64,000 bases of DNA, from NCBI GenBank assembly GCA_035913415.1, contig JAMIIV010000217.1:15365-79364 (forward strand), read 5' to 3'. The DNA is from UBA5070 sp035913415 (GTDB taxonomy: Bacteria > Fibrobacterota > Fibrobacteria > UBA5070). The first letter of the stretch is position 1; each line of letters begins with the position of its first letter. The notes under the pieces are model-generated. The model was not told the DNA's origin, did not search any database, and saw only the letters and a program-made list of their open reading frames with translations. This document shows, in pieces, positions 33,685 to 42,665 of this stretch. The position numbers and the translations under genes were made by a program.

Positions 33685-34365
33685 TCAGTCCTTGAAGGGC
33701 ACCCACTCCCGGTGCGCAGGCACCTGCCAGAAACGCCACTCGTCAGGACTCCAGGCCGTGAGCCTGCCCCCGTAGACACAACCCGTGTCCAGTCCCTTGC
33801 ACTGGGGCAGATCGACCAGGCCACCGGCGGCCCAATGACCGAAGACCACGGGAACCGGCCATCGAGCCACCGTGTACCAAGGCGGGTCCGACGGGCAATC
33901 GAGCTCCTCCCCCACTCCATCCCAAGTGCGGATGGTCAGCAGGACTTTCCGGCGCATGTCCTCCAGCCGCGACACACCAGGCTCCAGCCCCGCATGCACC
34001 GTGAGCACATCGGGCCATGCCCTCCAAAGCGGCCAGGTCCGGATCCAGTCCCCATACCCTTGCGCATCTTCCCCGAAAGCCGCCAGCGAGGCAATCTCCT
34101 TAGGCGTGCGGCGCTCCGGCTCGGAGTCCAGGGCGTGCAGGAACTTCCACTCGTGGTTGCCCTGGATGGCCAAGGCACCGGATTCCCGCGCCCAGTCCAG
34201 CACCCCCCGGGAATCGGGCCCCTTGTTCAGGAGGTCGCCGATCAGGATCCATTCGTCGTCGGCATGAAACCCCACCAACCGGGCGAGATCTTCCAATTCC
34301 GGCAAGCAACCATGGACGTCGCCGACGAAGATGCGGCGACGCGTCCGGGTCTGCGAGGAACTCAG
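33685..34365 (-). CDS. PPP-type metallophosphatase with probable CTG start
   Basis: A 226-residue calcineurin-like phosphoesterase of the bacterial PPP/ApaH group. It has the metal-binding motifs GDVHG (about residue 19), GDLLNKGPDS and GNHEWK, and histidines in LTVHAGL and VFGHW. No ATG, GTG or TTG exists in frame upstream of GDVHG within a sensible distance. CTG 34365 overlaps the stop of the AsmA gene (CTGA) and is preceded by GAAGGGG with an 8-base spacer, so a CTG start by translational coupling is the best reading. A frameshift from the AsmA gene is the alternative. Confidence 0.85.
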   Translation of the reverse strand: MSSSQTRTRRRIFVGDVHGCLPELEDLARLVGFHADDEWILIGDLLNKGPDSRGVLDWARESGALAIQGNHEWKFLHALDSEPERRTPKEIASLAAFGEDAQGYGDWIRTWPLWRAWPDVLTVHAGLEPGVSRLEDMRRKVLLTIRTWDGVGEELDCPSDPPWYTVARWPVPVVFGHWAAGGLVDLPQCKGLDTGCVYGGRLTAWSPDEWRFWQVPAHREWVPFKD

Positions 34366-37046
34366 AGGCCGAACCCCTTCAAGCGATTCTTCACGGCGTC
34401 GGTGGCCTTGGAACGGACGGCATCGGTCTGCTTCTGGATCTCGGCTTTGGCCTTGGCCTCGGCTTCGGCCTTGATGCGGGCGGCCTCGGCCTCGGCCTTG
34501 GCCTTGGCACCGGCGATGGCGGCGCTGGCAACGCCTTTGGCACGTTCGGTGATGGCGGTCGTGTTGGGGCGTACGGTGGGGTCGGAGAAGGGACCGGTGA
34601 CCAACCATGCCAGGACGACGCGATTCTTCTCGTCTTGGGGCAACGCCTGTCCGGCGCTGACGCCCAAAGCGGAAGCGACCGGACCGGTGGCGGAGGCCAC
34701 CAGACCGGCGCCGCCCTGCAACAGGCCTGTGGCCGCTTCCGGCATGTGGGTGTCCACCTTCAGATCCAGGGTCTGGTCCTTGTTCACGAATCCCTTCGCC
34801 TGGATCAGCCCTACCTCGGCGCCGTCCATGCGCATGTCCTTGACTTCGACACGGCCGTCGCGGAGCGCCGCCACCAGGGCGAAGCTCGCGAATTCGAGCG
34901 GATCGAAGCTGGGCGCACCTGCCCAGACCTTCTTGACCCCGCCGCCGAGTTTCTTGGTCGCGGGAACCCCGGTGAGTCGACCGTCGTGCAGGTCCATCTT
35001 GAGATCGGCGGCCATCAGATCGGCGAGCTTCGCGGGAGGACCGTCGACGGAACCCGTCACGGCGATGTTCCCGGTACCGAAGATCTTGTCGTGCATTTCC
35101 GTGGCCAGACCCGCCGGGAGCCGTCCCTTCAGGCCCACGAGCACATCGTGGATCTGGACACCCGTGAGGTCGGCGCCGAACTTCGCGACCAGCCGGGAGG
35201 GATCGGAGAGCTTGGCCGTCAGATTCTGCTTGATGGCTCCCTTGGCCACGGAGGCGGACATGGTCTCCACGAGCTGTCCACTCGCGAGCGTCGCCTTGAC
35301 GCGCGTGGAGGTCAGGGAAAGCCCCATGGCCCGGATCTCGGCGGCATCGAAGGTGGCGGAAAGTGTCACCGGCGGCAATTTGGGAAGCACCAGCGGCTCG
35401 GCGGGCTTCGCGGGCGTGTTCGCGGGGGCCGGCGGGGGCAGGAAACGATCGGCGTCGATGAGCTTGGAACGGATGGCGAGATCGGCCTTGGCGACCCTTC
35501 CGGCCGCGAGATCGGGCAACACGAGTGCCATCCAGTCCGCGACGTTGCCTTGCACGGAGAGGTCGGTGGGACCGGTCAGGACGGTGATCGCCAGTTTCAC
35601 GGCGGCATTGGAAACCCCGACGCTGCCATCCACCTTGACGCGATCCTTCACGCCCGCGAGGGAGGCCTCGACGGCCTTGAGACCGATATCTCCGGTGGCG
35701 GTCAAACCGGTGGGCACGGCCGGATCCAGCACACCTTTGGCGCCGATCTTCCACGTCACCCGACCCGTTGGCTTCAGCGAGTCGAGGATCGGGAACAAAG
35801 GCCCGGCAACCTGCGCCAGGGCGGCGAGATCGACCGAACCGCTGGCGTCCAGGTGGCGCAGCACCGGTTTGCGGAGGGTGTCGCCATCCACCGGCAGGCT
35901 GTCGATGGCCAACGCAAGATGGCCCGGATCCCCGTTGAGGGTCCAGGATGTCGAATCGATCTCGATGGTCGAGGTGTTGCGTATGTGCAGAGCCAGCCCG
36001 AGTTTCTCGAGCTTGGCCGGGACTCCCTGCACGGAGGCAGACACGTTGTCCAGGTGGATGGAGCCGTCGACGGCGGGAATCGCACCCGCAAGGACGGCTC
36101 CCTTGACCGAGAGGTCCAATTCCGTGGTGCCGGACAGGGCCAGTTTGGCCAGTTCGGGCGAGACCTCCTTGGGGACTTCCGCCAGCAACTTGCCGAGGTC
36201 GATGGGAGCCCCGGAGCGCAGCCGCAGATCGAGCTGGGGCGCGACAAGGATGTTGGTCGCCTTGCCGGTGAGCTCCAAGTCGAGATCCTGGACCCCGAAG
36301 CGCAAGGCAGCGATCTCGACGACGGCTCCCGGGAGATTCAAGCGCACGTCGTGTTCGGCGAAGAGGCGGATCCCGCCTTTGCGCACCGGCATTCCCGCCC
36401 CCGAGACGGAGACATCGCGAAGATCAAGCCGCCCCTTGGTGTGGACGTTCTCGAGCTTGGCATCCGACTCGAGGGAAATTTCCTGATCGATGTCGCCCAG
36501 GACGACCTCGCGCCCCTCCTTGCGGTCGATCCAGGTGACCGAGCCGTTCTCGATGGCGATGCGCTCGACGGAAAGCGGGAAAGGCAGCTCGATCGCTTTG
36601 ACAGAATCTGACTTGGGAGTCGGTGCGGCGGTATCGTCCGGGCCGCCGATCCCATTGAGGGAGGTGCGGCCGTCGGCCAGGACCTCGATCCGGATGCGAG
36701 GCTCCTGGAGCACGATCCCGTTGACGACGGGGGACATCCGCAGAAGGGACATCGTGGAGAGCTTGACGTCGAGGCTGGTCAGGTGCAGCAGCGGTTCCTT
36801 CGCGAATCCGCTGTCGGGATGGTTCGCGACTTCGAAGCCGTTCAGGGACACGCCAAGGAAGGGGAAGATCCGCAACGAGGCGCTCTCGAGCTTGACCTCG
36901 CGATGCAATGCCAGGCCGGCCTTCTCCAGGACGATGGCCTTCACCCGCGCCGGGGGGAACAGAAAGGCGAGGGCTCCCAGTACGGCGGCGAAAAGCAGGC
37001 CGAACACGGCGGCCACGATGACTGCGATCTTCACTGGTTTTTTCAT
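34362..37046 (-). CDS. AsmA family envelope protein
   Basis: An 894-residue AsmA-like protein. Such proteins are anchored in the inner membrane and extend into the periplasm as lipid-transfer or assembly factors. The N-terminus MKKPVKIAVIVAAVFGLLF is a membrane anchor, followed by the AsmA domain (LGVSLNGFEVAN) and long beta-rich segments. The AsmA_2 region near residues 600-830 includes GTGNIAVTGSVDGPPAKL and LIQAKGFVN. The last 60 residues are an Ala/Glu/Lys coiled coil, an unusual addition. It is first in a unit with the phosphatase and nitrilase genes. Confidence 0.88.
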   Translation of the reverse strand: MKKPVKIAVIVAAVFGLLFAAVLGALAFLFPPARVKAIVLEKAGLALHREVKLESASLRIFPFLGVSLNGFEVANHPDSGFAKEPLLHLTSLDVKLSTMSLLRMSPVVNGIVLQEPRIRIEVLADGRTSLNGIGGPDDTAAPTPKSDSVKAIELPFPLSVERIAIENGSVTWIDRKEGREVVLGDIDQEISLESDAKLENVHTKGRLDLRDVSVSGAGMPVRKGGIRLFAEHDVRLNLPGAVVEIAALRFGVQDLDLELTGKATNILVAPQLDLRLRSGAPIDLGKLLAEVPKEVSPELAKLALSGTTELDLSVKGAVLAGAIPAVDGSIHLDNVSASVQGVPAKLEKLGLALHIRNTSTIEIDSTSWTLNGDPGHLALAIDSLPVDGDTLRKPVLRHLDASGSVDLAALAQVAGPLFPILDSLKPTGRVTWKIGAKGVLDPAVPTGLTATGDIGLKAVEASLAGVKDRVKVDGSVGVSNAAVKLAITVLTGPTDLSVQGNVADWMALVLPDLAAGRVAKADLAIRSKLIDADRFLPPPAPANTPAKPAEPLVLPKLPPVTLSATFDAAEIRAMGLSLTSTRVKATLASGQLVETMSASVAKGAIKQNLTAKLSDPSRLVAKFGADLTGVQIHDVLVGLKGRLPAGLATEMHDKIFGTGNIAVTGSVDGPPAKLADLMAADLKMDLHDGRLTGVPATKKLGGGVKKVWAGAPSFDPLEFASFALVAALRDGRVEVKDMRMDGAEVGLIQAKGFVNKDQTLDLKVDTHMPEAATGLLQGGAGLVASATGPVASALGVSAGQALPQDEKNRVVLAWLVTGPFSDPTVRPNTTAITERAKGVASAAIAGAKAKAEAEAARIKAEAEAKAKAEIQKQTDAVRSKATDAVKNRLKGFGL

Positions 37047-37226
37047 GGCTGGACTCTCCAAGGCGATCATTGCCGGAACACGTCAAATCTAGCGTTCCCG
37101 GCGGCTGTGGTCGACAATACCCGGACGGGGCAAATGGGGGAAAGGGAGGCCGAATTCTCCGGAGCCGCCGATTACGGGTCTCTCGCGCGCGCCACTGCGC
37201 GACGCTTCGGGCGATGATGCAGGCAC

Positions 37227-37257
37227 AAAAAAAGGCCCACCCGGGAAAGGGTGAGCC
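37227..37257 (-). terminator. Terminator of the lipoprotein gene
   Basis: On the minus strand a 9-bp stem with one mismatch (GGCTCACCC / GGGTGGGCC) is followed by seven T residues. It lies 27 bases past the stop at 37285. Confidence 0.9.
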
Positions 37258-37284
37258 TCGGCCTCATGGGATGAGGAATCGAGC

Positions 37285-37887
37285 TTACTTGGCGTACTTG
37301 AGCTGGACGCCGACGTTGTAGTCGCCGGAGGCAGCGACAACAGTCACCTTGACCAGGGCGTAGGTGTTGTCGACGAGCTTCACAGCCACGACGTCGTTGA
37401 GATTCAGGCCGATGGCGTCGTTCTGGGAGCCGTAGGACAGGCCGGAAATCTCAGCGTTGAGGTCGTCAACGGTCTTGACGTCGTCGAACGTGATGGCTTC
37501 GCCATCCTTGCCGAGATTGATGAACTTGGTGTCGACCGTGGTGCCCTTGAAGGTGGTCGCGGCAGGAGCGCTGGCGAAGGTCTCGGTCATGCGCTTGGGC
37601 GAGAAGAAGGAAGGCTTGGCCGGCGAGGTGGAGTCGGCGAACACGATGATGTCGACGAAGTCCTTGTTGGCCTGGACCTGGTCAGCGGCGGAGCCACTCT
37701 TGTAGACCTGACCCTTGCGGATGGACACGAAGGAGGGGTCGACGTGCTTCTGCGTGCCGATGTTCGAAAGGCTGACGACAGAAAGAGAGGCCGCGGTGGG
37801 CGAGGTCGAGGAATCGTCGTCGCAAGCGGTCATGGAGAGAGCGGCGGCGGCGGCCAGGGCCAGAGTCAGAGTACGGGTGAACTTCAT
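37285..37887 (-). CDS. Predicted lipoprotein, function unknown
   Basis: A 200-residue exported protein. The signal peptide ends with the lipobox SMTAC (Cys22) and is followed by acidic DDDSSTSPT, a common Fibrobacterota lipoprotein leader. The mature part is Ser/Thr/Val/Asp-rich, with repeating beta strands and no known domain. ATG 37887. It is a single-gene unit with a clear terminator; codon use fits its neighbours, and its low Arg content suits a secreted protein. Confidence 0.88.
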   Translation of the reverse strand: MKFTRTLTLALAAAAALSMTACDDDSSTSPTAASLSVVSLSNIGTQKHVDPSFVSIRKGQVYKSGSAADQVQANKDFVDIIVFADSTSPAKPSFFSPKRMTETFASAPAATTFKGTTVDTKFINLGKDGEAITFDDVKTVDDLNAEISGLSYGSQNDAIGLNLNDVVAVKLVDNTYALVKVTVVAASGDYNVGVQLKYAK

Positions 37888-38716
37888 GTGAGCTCCAGGA
37901 TTGGTGAGGAAGCACCTTGCAGCCAGTGTGGCACTGCACGGTAAGCGTCTGGAACATACCAAAAACCGGAGAGAACGGCAATAGCACGACCGAGTTGAGC
38001 TGCGGACATGGCACAAACCAGCCCGATGCGAGGTGAGAAAAACCTCGGAGCGTCCGAAATCCACCGCTCGTCCACAGGAGCGAAGCGCCCTTCGACAGTC
38101 TCAGGAGAGTCTCGAAGGGCGAAAGGACCGCCATGATCAAGCAAGCGCAGGACGACTGTCGCCACGAATTGGCACAAAACGAGCTCCACCGCCCTTCGAG
38201 ATGGCCCAACGGGCCGACCTCTGGTCGAGCGGAGGCTGAAGTGTGATTTCGTCCCCCCTCTCCGGGACGCGAACCGCCCCGAGCCTGAGCACCTTGACTT
38301 TCCGAGGCAGGATGTGCCACGTGCGATTTGTCTGGCACCCATCCAGGGCCTTTGCCCGGCATCGCATTCATGCCTCCCCCCCTCTCTCGCACCGACGGCA
38401 AGTCCGCGCCGGACCATGGCAGGCCTCGAGCAGGGTGCGCGGATGCCCCGCTCCAAGGCGTCAGCATGCCCGGTTCCAGGAATTCCTCCTGCAACGCCCC
38501 CCTCGGATGCATGCCGAAGTCTGTCAGTTTCTGACGGGGTGCGCGGGTTTCCATTGCCCTGATGACATTCCCGGGCGCTCGCCTCCGGCCGACGAGGACA
38601 GCTCCGCTCGGACGCTCCAAACCATGATTCCTCGAGGAGGCATTCCAGATCGCGGAGTGCGAAGATGCCCCGCCGGCTGGAGACAGGGACACCACATCGC
38701 CCGCACTCCACAACGA
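37888..38716. other. Large gene-free interval with degenerate palindromes
   Basis: About 830 bases with no supported gene. It contains the palindrome at 38087-38120 and another GCCCTTCGAG-type half-site near 38187. The frames on both strands are interrupted or overlapping and lack protein character. It may be decayed DNA or hold an untranslated RNA that I cannot identify. Confidence 0.5.
38087..38120. repeat. REP-like palindrome
   Basis: GCCCTTCGA and TCGAAGGGC form a stem around an inner AGTCTC/GAGTCT pairing. The GCCCTTCGACAG core resembles dispersed intergenic palindromes of other high-GC genomes and is related in style to the repeat at 2186-2250. Confidence 0.5.
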
Positions 38717-38746
38717 GAAAGCCCCGAGGCTTGCGCCTCGGGGCTT
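38717..38746 (-). terminator. Terminator after tRNA-Leu with GCAA tetraloop
   Basis: A perfect 13-bp stem (AAAGCCCCGAGGC / GCCTCGGGGCTTT) closed by a GCAA (GNRA) tetraloop on the minus strand, starting two bases past the tRNA. The stem itself supplies the run of T at the end. Confidence 0.88.
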
Positions 38747-38748
38747 TC

Positions 38749-38831
38749 ATGCGGTCGGGGAGATTTGAACTCCCACGAGGAAACCTCGCTACCACCTCAA
38801 AGTAGTGCGTCTACCAATTCCGCCACGACCG
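38749..38831 (-). tRNA. leuU: tRNA-Leu(GAG)
   Basis: An 83-base class II tRNA. The acceptor stem GCGGTCG/CGACCGC, the D arm with TGGTAGACGC, the anticodon stem CTACT/GGTAG enclosing loop TTGAGGT (anticodon GAG), a long variable arm (CGAGG/CCTCG) and the T arm GGGAGTTCAAATCTCCC are all present. The discriminator base is A and CCA is not encoded. It follows secG by 18 bases. Confidence 0.95.
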
Positions 38832-38849
38832 CGTGGACTTGTGACTCCC

Positions 38850-39260
38850 TTACGGAGCCGCCGGTGTCTGAGGGACACCGGGAACAGGCGAGACCGGCAT
38901 GCCGGGAAGCCCGACAGGTGCCTGGGGGCCTTCCGGCGCACCCATCTCGCGAAGAACCTTTGCCGCTCCATCTTCCTGCAACGCCTTCTGAACGGCAGAA
39001 CCATTCTCACGACCCACGTGGGCCCTGGAGACGAGAAGGTTGATGGAGAAGATCACCACGAACAGCGCCACAGCCCACCACTTGGTCAGCTTCGACACGA
39101 AGGTCGCGGCACCAGCGGAGGAGAAGGCCTGGGACGAGCCCATTCCACCAAAAGCGGAAGAGAGACCACCCGCTTTGTCGTTTTGCACGAGTACCAGAAG
39201 GATCAGGCCGAAACAGCCCACCACGTGCAATAGAATGAGGAACCAGAAGACGAAATTCAT
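38850..39260 (-). CDS. secG: Preprotein translocase subunit SecG
   Basis: A small subunit of the SecYEG channel that aids SecA-driven export. It is 136 residues, with two membrane helices (about 3-25 and 58-78) separated by the conserved loop LVQNDKAGGLSSAFGG. The tail is extended and rich in Pro, Gly and Val, longer than in E. coli. ATG 39260 gives the normal MNFVFWFL start. The gene is directly followed by tRNA-Leu(GAG), the same order as E. coli secG-leuU. Confidence 0.95.
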   Translation of the reverse strand: MNFVFWFLILLHVVGCFGLILLVLVQNDKAGGLSSAFGGMGSSQAFSSAGAATFVSKLTKWWAVALFVVIFSINLLVSRAHVGRENGSAVQKALQEDGAAKVLREMGAPEGPQAPVGLPGMPVSPVPGVPQTPAAP

Positions 39261-39387
39261 GGGAAGGAGAAAGGTAGGGGAGCTCCCAGTTTCTGGCAAG
39301 GGCGAGGGAGAACAAAAGCAGTCTCAAGGGTCGAAAAAATCCATATTGCCAGCATTGCCCCCCATTGCCCAACAAAGAAGCCCGTCG

Positions 39388-39795
39388 ATGAATCCCAACC
39401 CTTGGATCCTTCCTTCCTTCACCGTCCTCGCCCTCCTTGCTGCCGGATGCGCGAGCAAGTCCGCCCCTGCGACGGCACGCCCCGCAATGACGAAGCCTTC
39501 GGTGGAGCTGCGTGGAGGAAGGCTCGATGACATCGCCCTGCAGGAGCGCCGCATCCGTGAGTTGCGCGACGAAATCCGCGTCGTGCGTGCCCATCTCGAT
39601 ACCGTTCCGGAAGACTCCACCTCGATCCGCAGAATGGGCTCGTTGATCGAAAGCGAAGAAGCCGCGCGCCGCACGCGCGACGACATCAAACAAGCAGCGG
39701 AAGACGAGCGACTCCGGACCGGCCGACCGACCGACGAAGCCGTTCAACGCGAGGAACGCCAGAAAGACCGGATCCTTCTCCCGCAAGCTCGCTGA
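39388..39795 (+). CDS. Small predicted lipoprotein with helical body
   Basis: A 135-residue protein. The signal peptide ends in the lipobox LLAAGC (Cys21). The mature part is strongly charged and probably a single long helix or coiled coil (QERRIRELRDEIRVVRAHL, ARRTRDDIKQ), then a disordered tail. I do not recognise a family; size and form recall small periplasmic Lpp/YgdI-like envelope proteins. ATG 39388. It is divergent from secG. Confidence 0.75.
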   Translation: MNPNPWILPSFTVLALLAAGCASKSAPATARPAMTKPSVELRGGRLDDIALQERRIRELRDEIRVVRAHLDTVPEDSTSIRRMGSLIESEEAARRTRDDIKQAAEDERLRTGRPTDEAVQREERQKDRILLPQAR

Positions 39796-39948
39796 GGGGC
39801 ATCCGTTTTTCAGTCCCCTTGCTGGGCCGAGTCGCTCCAGGGGTATGGCATCGGGTGGAATCACCTCGCCATCGATCGCGGGTTCCGGATGGACTCGCCT
39901 CGAACCGTCTGTATTCCGGCATTCCTCCTTTGTAGTTTCGCCCGGCAC

Positions 39949-41214
39949 ATGAATCATACCCCTGGACTCCCCGGCACCCAGCACTGGAAAAGAACGCTGG
40001 TCTTCTTCCTCTCCAGCCAGACCCTGAGCCTGGTCGGGACCGCGCTGGTGCAATACGCCATCCTGTGGCACATCACGCTGACCGCGCGTTCGGGGGTGGT
40101 CCAGACAATTGCGATCCTGGCCGGATTCATTCCCAACTTCCTGCTTTCTCCCTTCGCCGGCGTCTGGGCCGATCGCTACGATCGTCGCCACTTGATGATG
40201 CTTGCCGACGGTGGCATCGCGCTGGTCACGCTCGCGCTGGCATTTGCGTTCCAGGCCGGACACCGGGATCTCTGGCTGCTTTTCGCGGCCTCGGCACTGC
40301 GCTCGTTGGGAACGGCCGTCCAGACCCCCGCCGTAGCCTCGCTGCTACCGCAATTTGTCCCTACCGAGCACCTGACGCGGATCAACGGGATCCACCAGTC
40401 GCTCCAAACGGCGACCATGCTCGTTTCCCCGATGGCCGCGGCCTTCCTGCTGACGGTGTTCCCGTTGCAGACGATCTTCTACGTCGACGTGGCGACCGCC
40501 GCCGTGGCGATCATGGTCCTGGGCCTGGGAGTTCAAGTACCCGCGCACCATCGAGCCCTCGCCCCTACAGGGACCAGCTACTTCCACGACCTCAAGGAAG
40601 GCCTGCGCTACGTGCGCAGCCACAGCTACGTGCTGCGCTTTTTCGCCTACTGCACCCTGTTCATGTTCATGGCCGCCCCGGCGGCATTCCTGACGCCATT
40701 GCAGGTGGCCCGGAGCTTCGGTGACGAAATCTGGCGGCTGAGCGCGATCGAAGTCGCCTTCTTCTCAGGCATGACCCTCGGCGGGCTCGGTATCGCCGCG
40801 TGGGGAGGATTCCGCAATCGCGTCTGGACCATGGTGCTGGCAACCGCCTTGTTCGGCGTCACCACGGTGGGGATGGGTGTGGTCCCGTGGTTTTGGGCCT
40901 ACCTGGTCGTGATGGGCCTTTGCGGCGTCGGCATGCCCCTGTTCAACACCCCGTCCACCGTGATGCTTCAAGAACAAGTGGAGCCCGAATTCCTGGGCCG
41001 CGTCTTCGGCGTCATGGGCATGCTCGGAAGCTCCATGATGCCCCTGGGCATGCTGCTCTTCGGACCCTTGGCCGACCTGGTGCGAATCGAATGGCTCCTG
41101 ATCGCCAGCGGCTCCATCATGATCCTGGAAGCGCTCGCCATGGGCCTGGACCGCTCTCTGCTCTCCCACGGCGCCCCAGCGCAACAGCCCCACACACCAT
41201 CCCCGACGGCCTAG
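39949..41214 (+). CDS. MFS transporter, DHA3/enterobactin-exporter type
   Basis: A 421-residue permease with about twelve membrane helices. GVWADRYDRRHLMMLADG is the loop 2-3 signature of the DHA3 (MFS_3) group, which exports drugs, macrolides or siderophores. The C-terminal half contains NTPSTVMLQEQVEPEFLGRVFG, also typical of this group. ATG 39949 is chosen; the frame is open 60 bases upstream but that part would add a Cys/Arg-rich leader. Substrate unknown; no regulator adjoins it. Confidence 0.9.
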   Translation: MNHTPGLPGTQHWKRTLVFFLSSQTLSLVGTALVQYAILWHITLTARSGVVQTIAILAGFIPNFLLSPFAGVWADRYDRRHLMMLADGGIALVTLALAFAFQAGHRDLWLLFAASALRSLGTAVQTPAVASLLPQFVPTEHLTRINGIHQSLQTATMLVSPMAAAFLLTVFPLQTIFYVDVATAAVAIMVLGLGVQVPAHHRALAPTGTSYFHDLKEGLRYVRSHSYVLRFFAYCTLFMFMAAPAAFLTPLQVARSFGDEIWRLSAIEVAFFSGMTLGGLGIAAWGGFRNRVWTMVLATALFGVTTVGMGVVPWFWAYLVVMGLCGVGMPLFNTPSTVMLQEQVEPEFLGRVFGVMGMLGSSMMPLGMLLFGPLADLVRIEWLLIASGSIMILEALAMGLDRSLLSHGAPAQQPHTPSPTA

Positions 41215-41501
41215 TCTCCGCCCTCCCCCCGACAGGTCGCGCGAGGACAACTCCTTCGGTGAACGGCATGTCCCAGTCCCCGCGGGTCGTGGAGGGGCAT
41301 GGGCAGGATCCGCCATGATTCGAGTGGTGGCAAGACCCCCATCCGCAGGACGGTCGAAACCGGATTGAGCGATTGCCAGGTCCTTTTTGCTTGTGATCGT
41401 GTCGACTACTCCCGCTCCGTGGGGAATCCTAGATTGCGAGACTGAGAACGGATCGCAGTGCATATTTGGAACCGAACATCCTTGAAGAAGGCTCCACACC
41501 C

Positions 41502-42650
41502 ATGAGTTCTACTCCCGCATCCGGCTCCGCGCGGCCCTCCAGGTTCTGGCAGCCGTGGTCGTTCGCCCTCGCCGCCCTCGTGCTGGCGGGCTGTGACATT
41601 CCCGTGATCCACCCCAAGGGATTGATCGCCAGCGAGCAACGCGATCTGATGATCACCTCGCTCCTGCTCATGCTCATCGTGGTGGTCCCGGTGATCATCC
41701 TCACCCTGGTCTTCACCTTCCGCTACCGGGAAACCAACCATAAGGCGAAATACGAGCCCGACTGGGACCACAGCACGAAACTCGAACTGATCTGGTGGGG
41801 CGTCCCCATCGTCATCATCGTGATCCTGGCAAGCATCACCTGGCGGACATCCCATAGCTTGGACCCCTATCGCGAGCTTCAACTCAAGCAGAAGCCCATC
41901 GAGATCCAGGTGGTGGCGGTCCCCTGGAAATGGCTCTTCATCTATCCCGAACAGGGGATCGCGACGGTGAACCACGTGCGTTTCCCCGTCGATGCTCCCG
42001 TGAACTTCAAGATCACCGCGGTGGGGCCGATGAACAGCTTCTGGATCCCGCACCTCGCGGGCCAGATCTACGCCATGGAAGGCATGCAGACGAAACTCTC
42101 GATCAAGGCCGACACCCTGGGGAATTTCCCCGGATACTCCTCCAACTTCAGCGGAGAAGGCCATAACGGCATGAAGTTCGTCGCCCGGGCCGCCTCCCGC
42201 GAGGAATTCTCGGCTTGGGTCGATTCCGTCAAGAAGGCCAAGGGAGAGCTCACCCGCTCGGCCTACGCGGACTTCGCCAAGCCCAGCATTTCCGAGCCGG
42301 TGCGCACGTGGGCCAACTTCCAGCCCGATCTCTTCCTCGAGATCATGATGGGCTACATGCTCCCGCCCGGAGCCAAGTTCGGCGATGCGCACGACTGCGC
42401 CCCTGGTGCGACCAAACCTGCCGCCCTCCCCTGCTGCGCGCGCCCGGGCAGCGGATCGCCGACTCCCGACAGCGTCTCCGCCAGGTGCCCCCGCCACGGT
42501 GGCGACTCGGCAAAGGCCCAGTGCCACCCGATCCAGGCGGCCGATTCCTCGAAACCCGACGGCCACGATGGCCACAGCCACGGGACGACTCCCGCGCCGA
42601 AGCCGGGATCCCCCCGCCCCCAGAACCTCGACGGCCACAGCGGCCACTAG
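41502..42650 (+). CDS. cyoA: Cytochrome bo3 quinol oxidase subunit II
   Basis: Subunit II of a proton-pumping heme-copper oxidase that takes electrons from quinol. It is a lipoprotein (lipobox LVLAGC) with two membrane helices and a cupredoxin domain. The CuA ligands of cytochrome c oxidases are absent: the region reads NFSGEGHNGMKF, as in CyoA, and QIYAMEGMQT precedes it. The protein is 382 residues against about 315 in E. coli. The extra tail of about 80 residues is rich in Cys and His (CCARPG, CPRHGG, DGHDGHSHG), suggesting copper or other metal binding. First gene of cyoABCDE. Confidence 0.95.
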   Translation: MSSTPASGSARPSRFWQPWSFALAALVLAGCDIPVIHPKGLIASEQRDLMITSLLLMLIVVVPVIILTLVFTFRYRETNHKAKYEPDWDHSTKLELIWWGVPIVIIVILASITWRTSHSLDPYRELQLKQKPIEIQVVAVPWKWLFIYPEQGIATVNHVRFPVDAPVNFKITAVGPMNSFWIPHLAGQIYAMEGMQTKLSIKADTLGNFPGYSSNFSGEGHNGMKFVARAASREEFSAWVDSVKKAKGELTRSAYADFAKPSISEPVRTWANFQPDLFLEIMMGYMLPPGAKFGDAHDCAPGATKPAALPCCARPGSGSPTPDSVSARCPRHGGDSAKAQCHPIQAADSSKPDGHDGHSHGTTPAPKPGSPRPQNLDGHSGH

Positions 42651-42665
42651 TCCAGAGGAACCAGA

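Noticed and set aside
41502..42650. Cytochrome c oxidase subunit II with CuA
   Set aside because: The CuA cysteines are absent from the cupredoxin domain and the sequence follows CyoA; the cysteines present are in the C-terminal tail.
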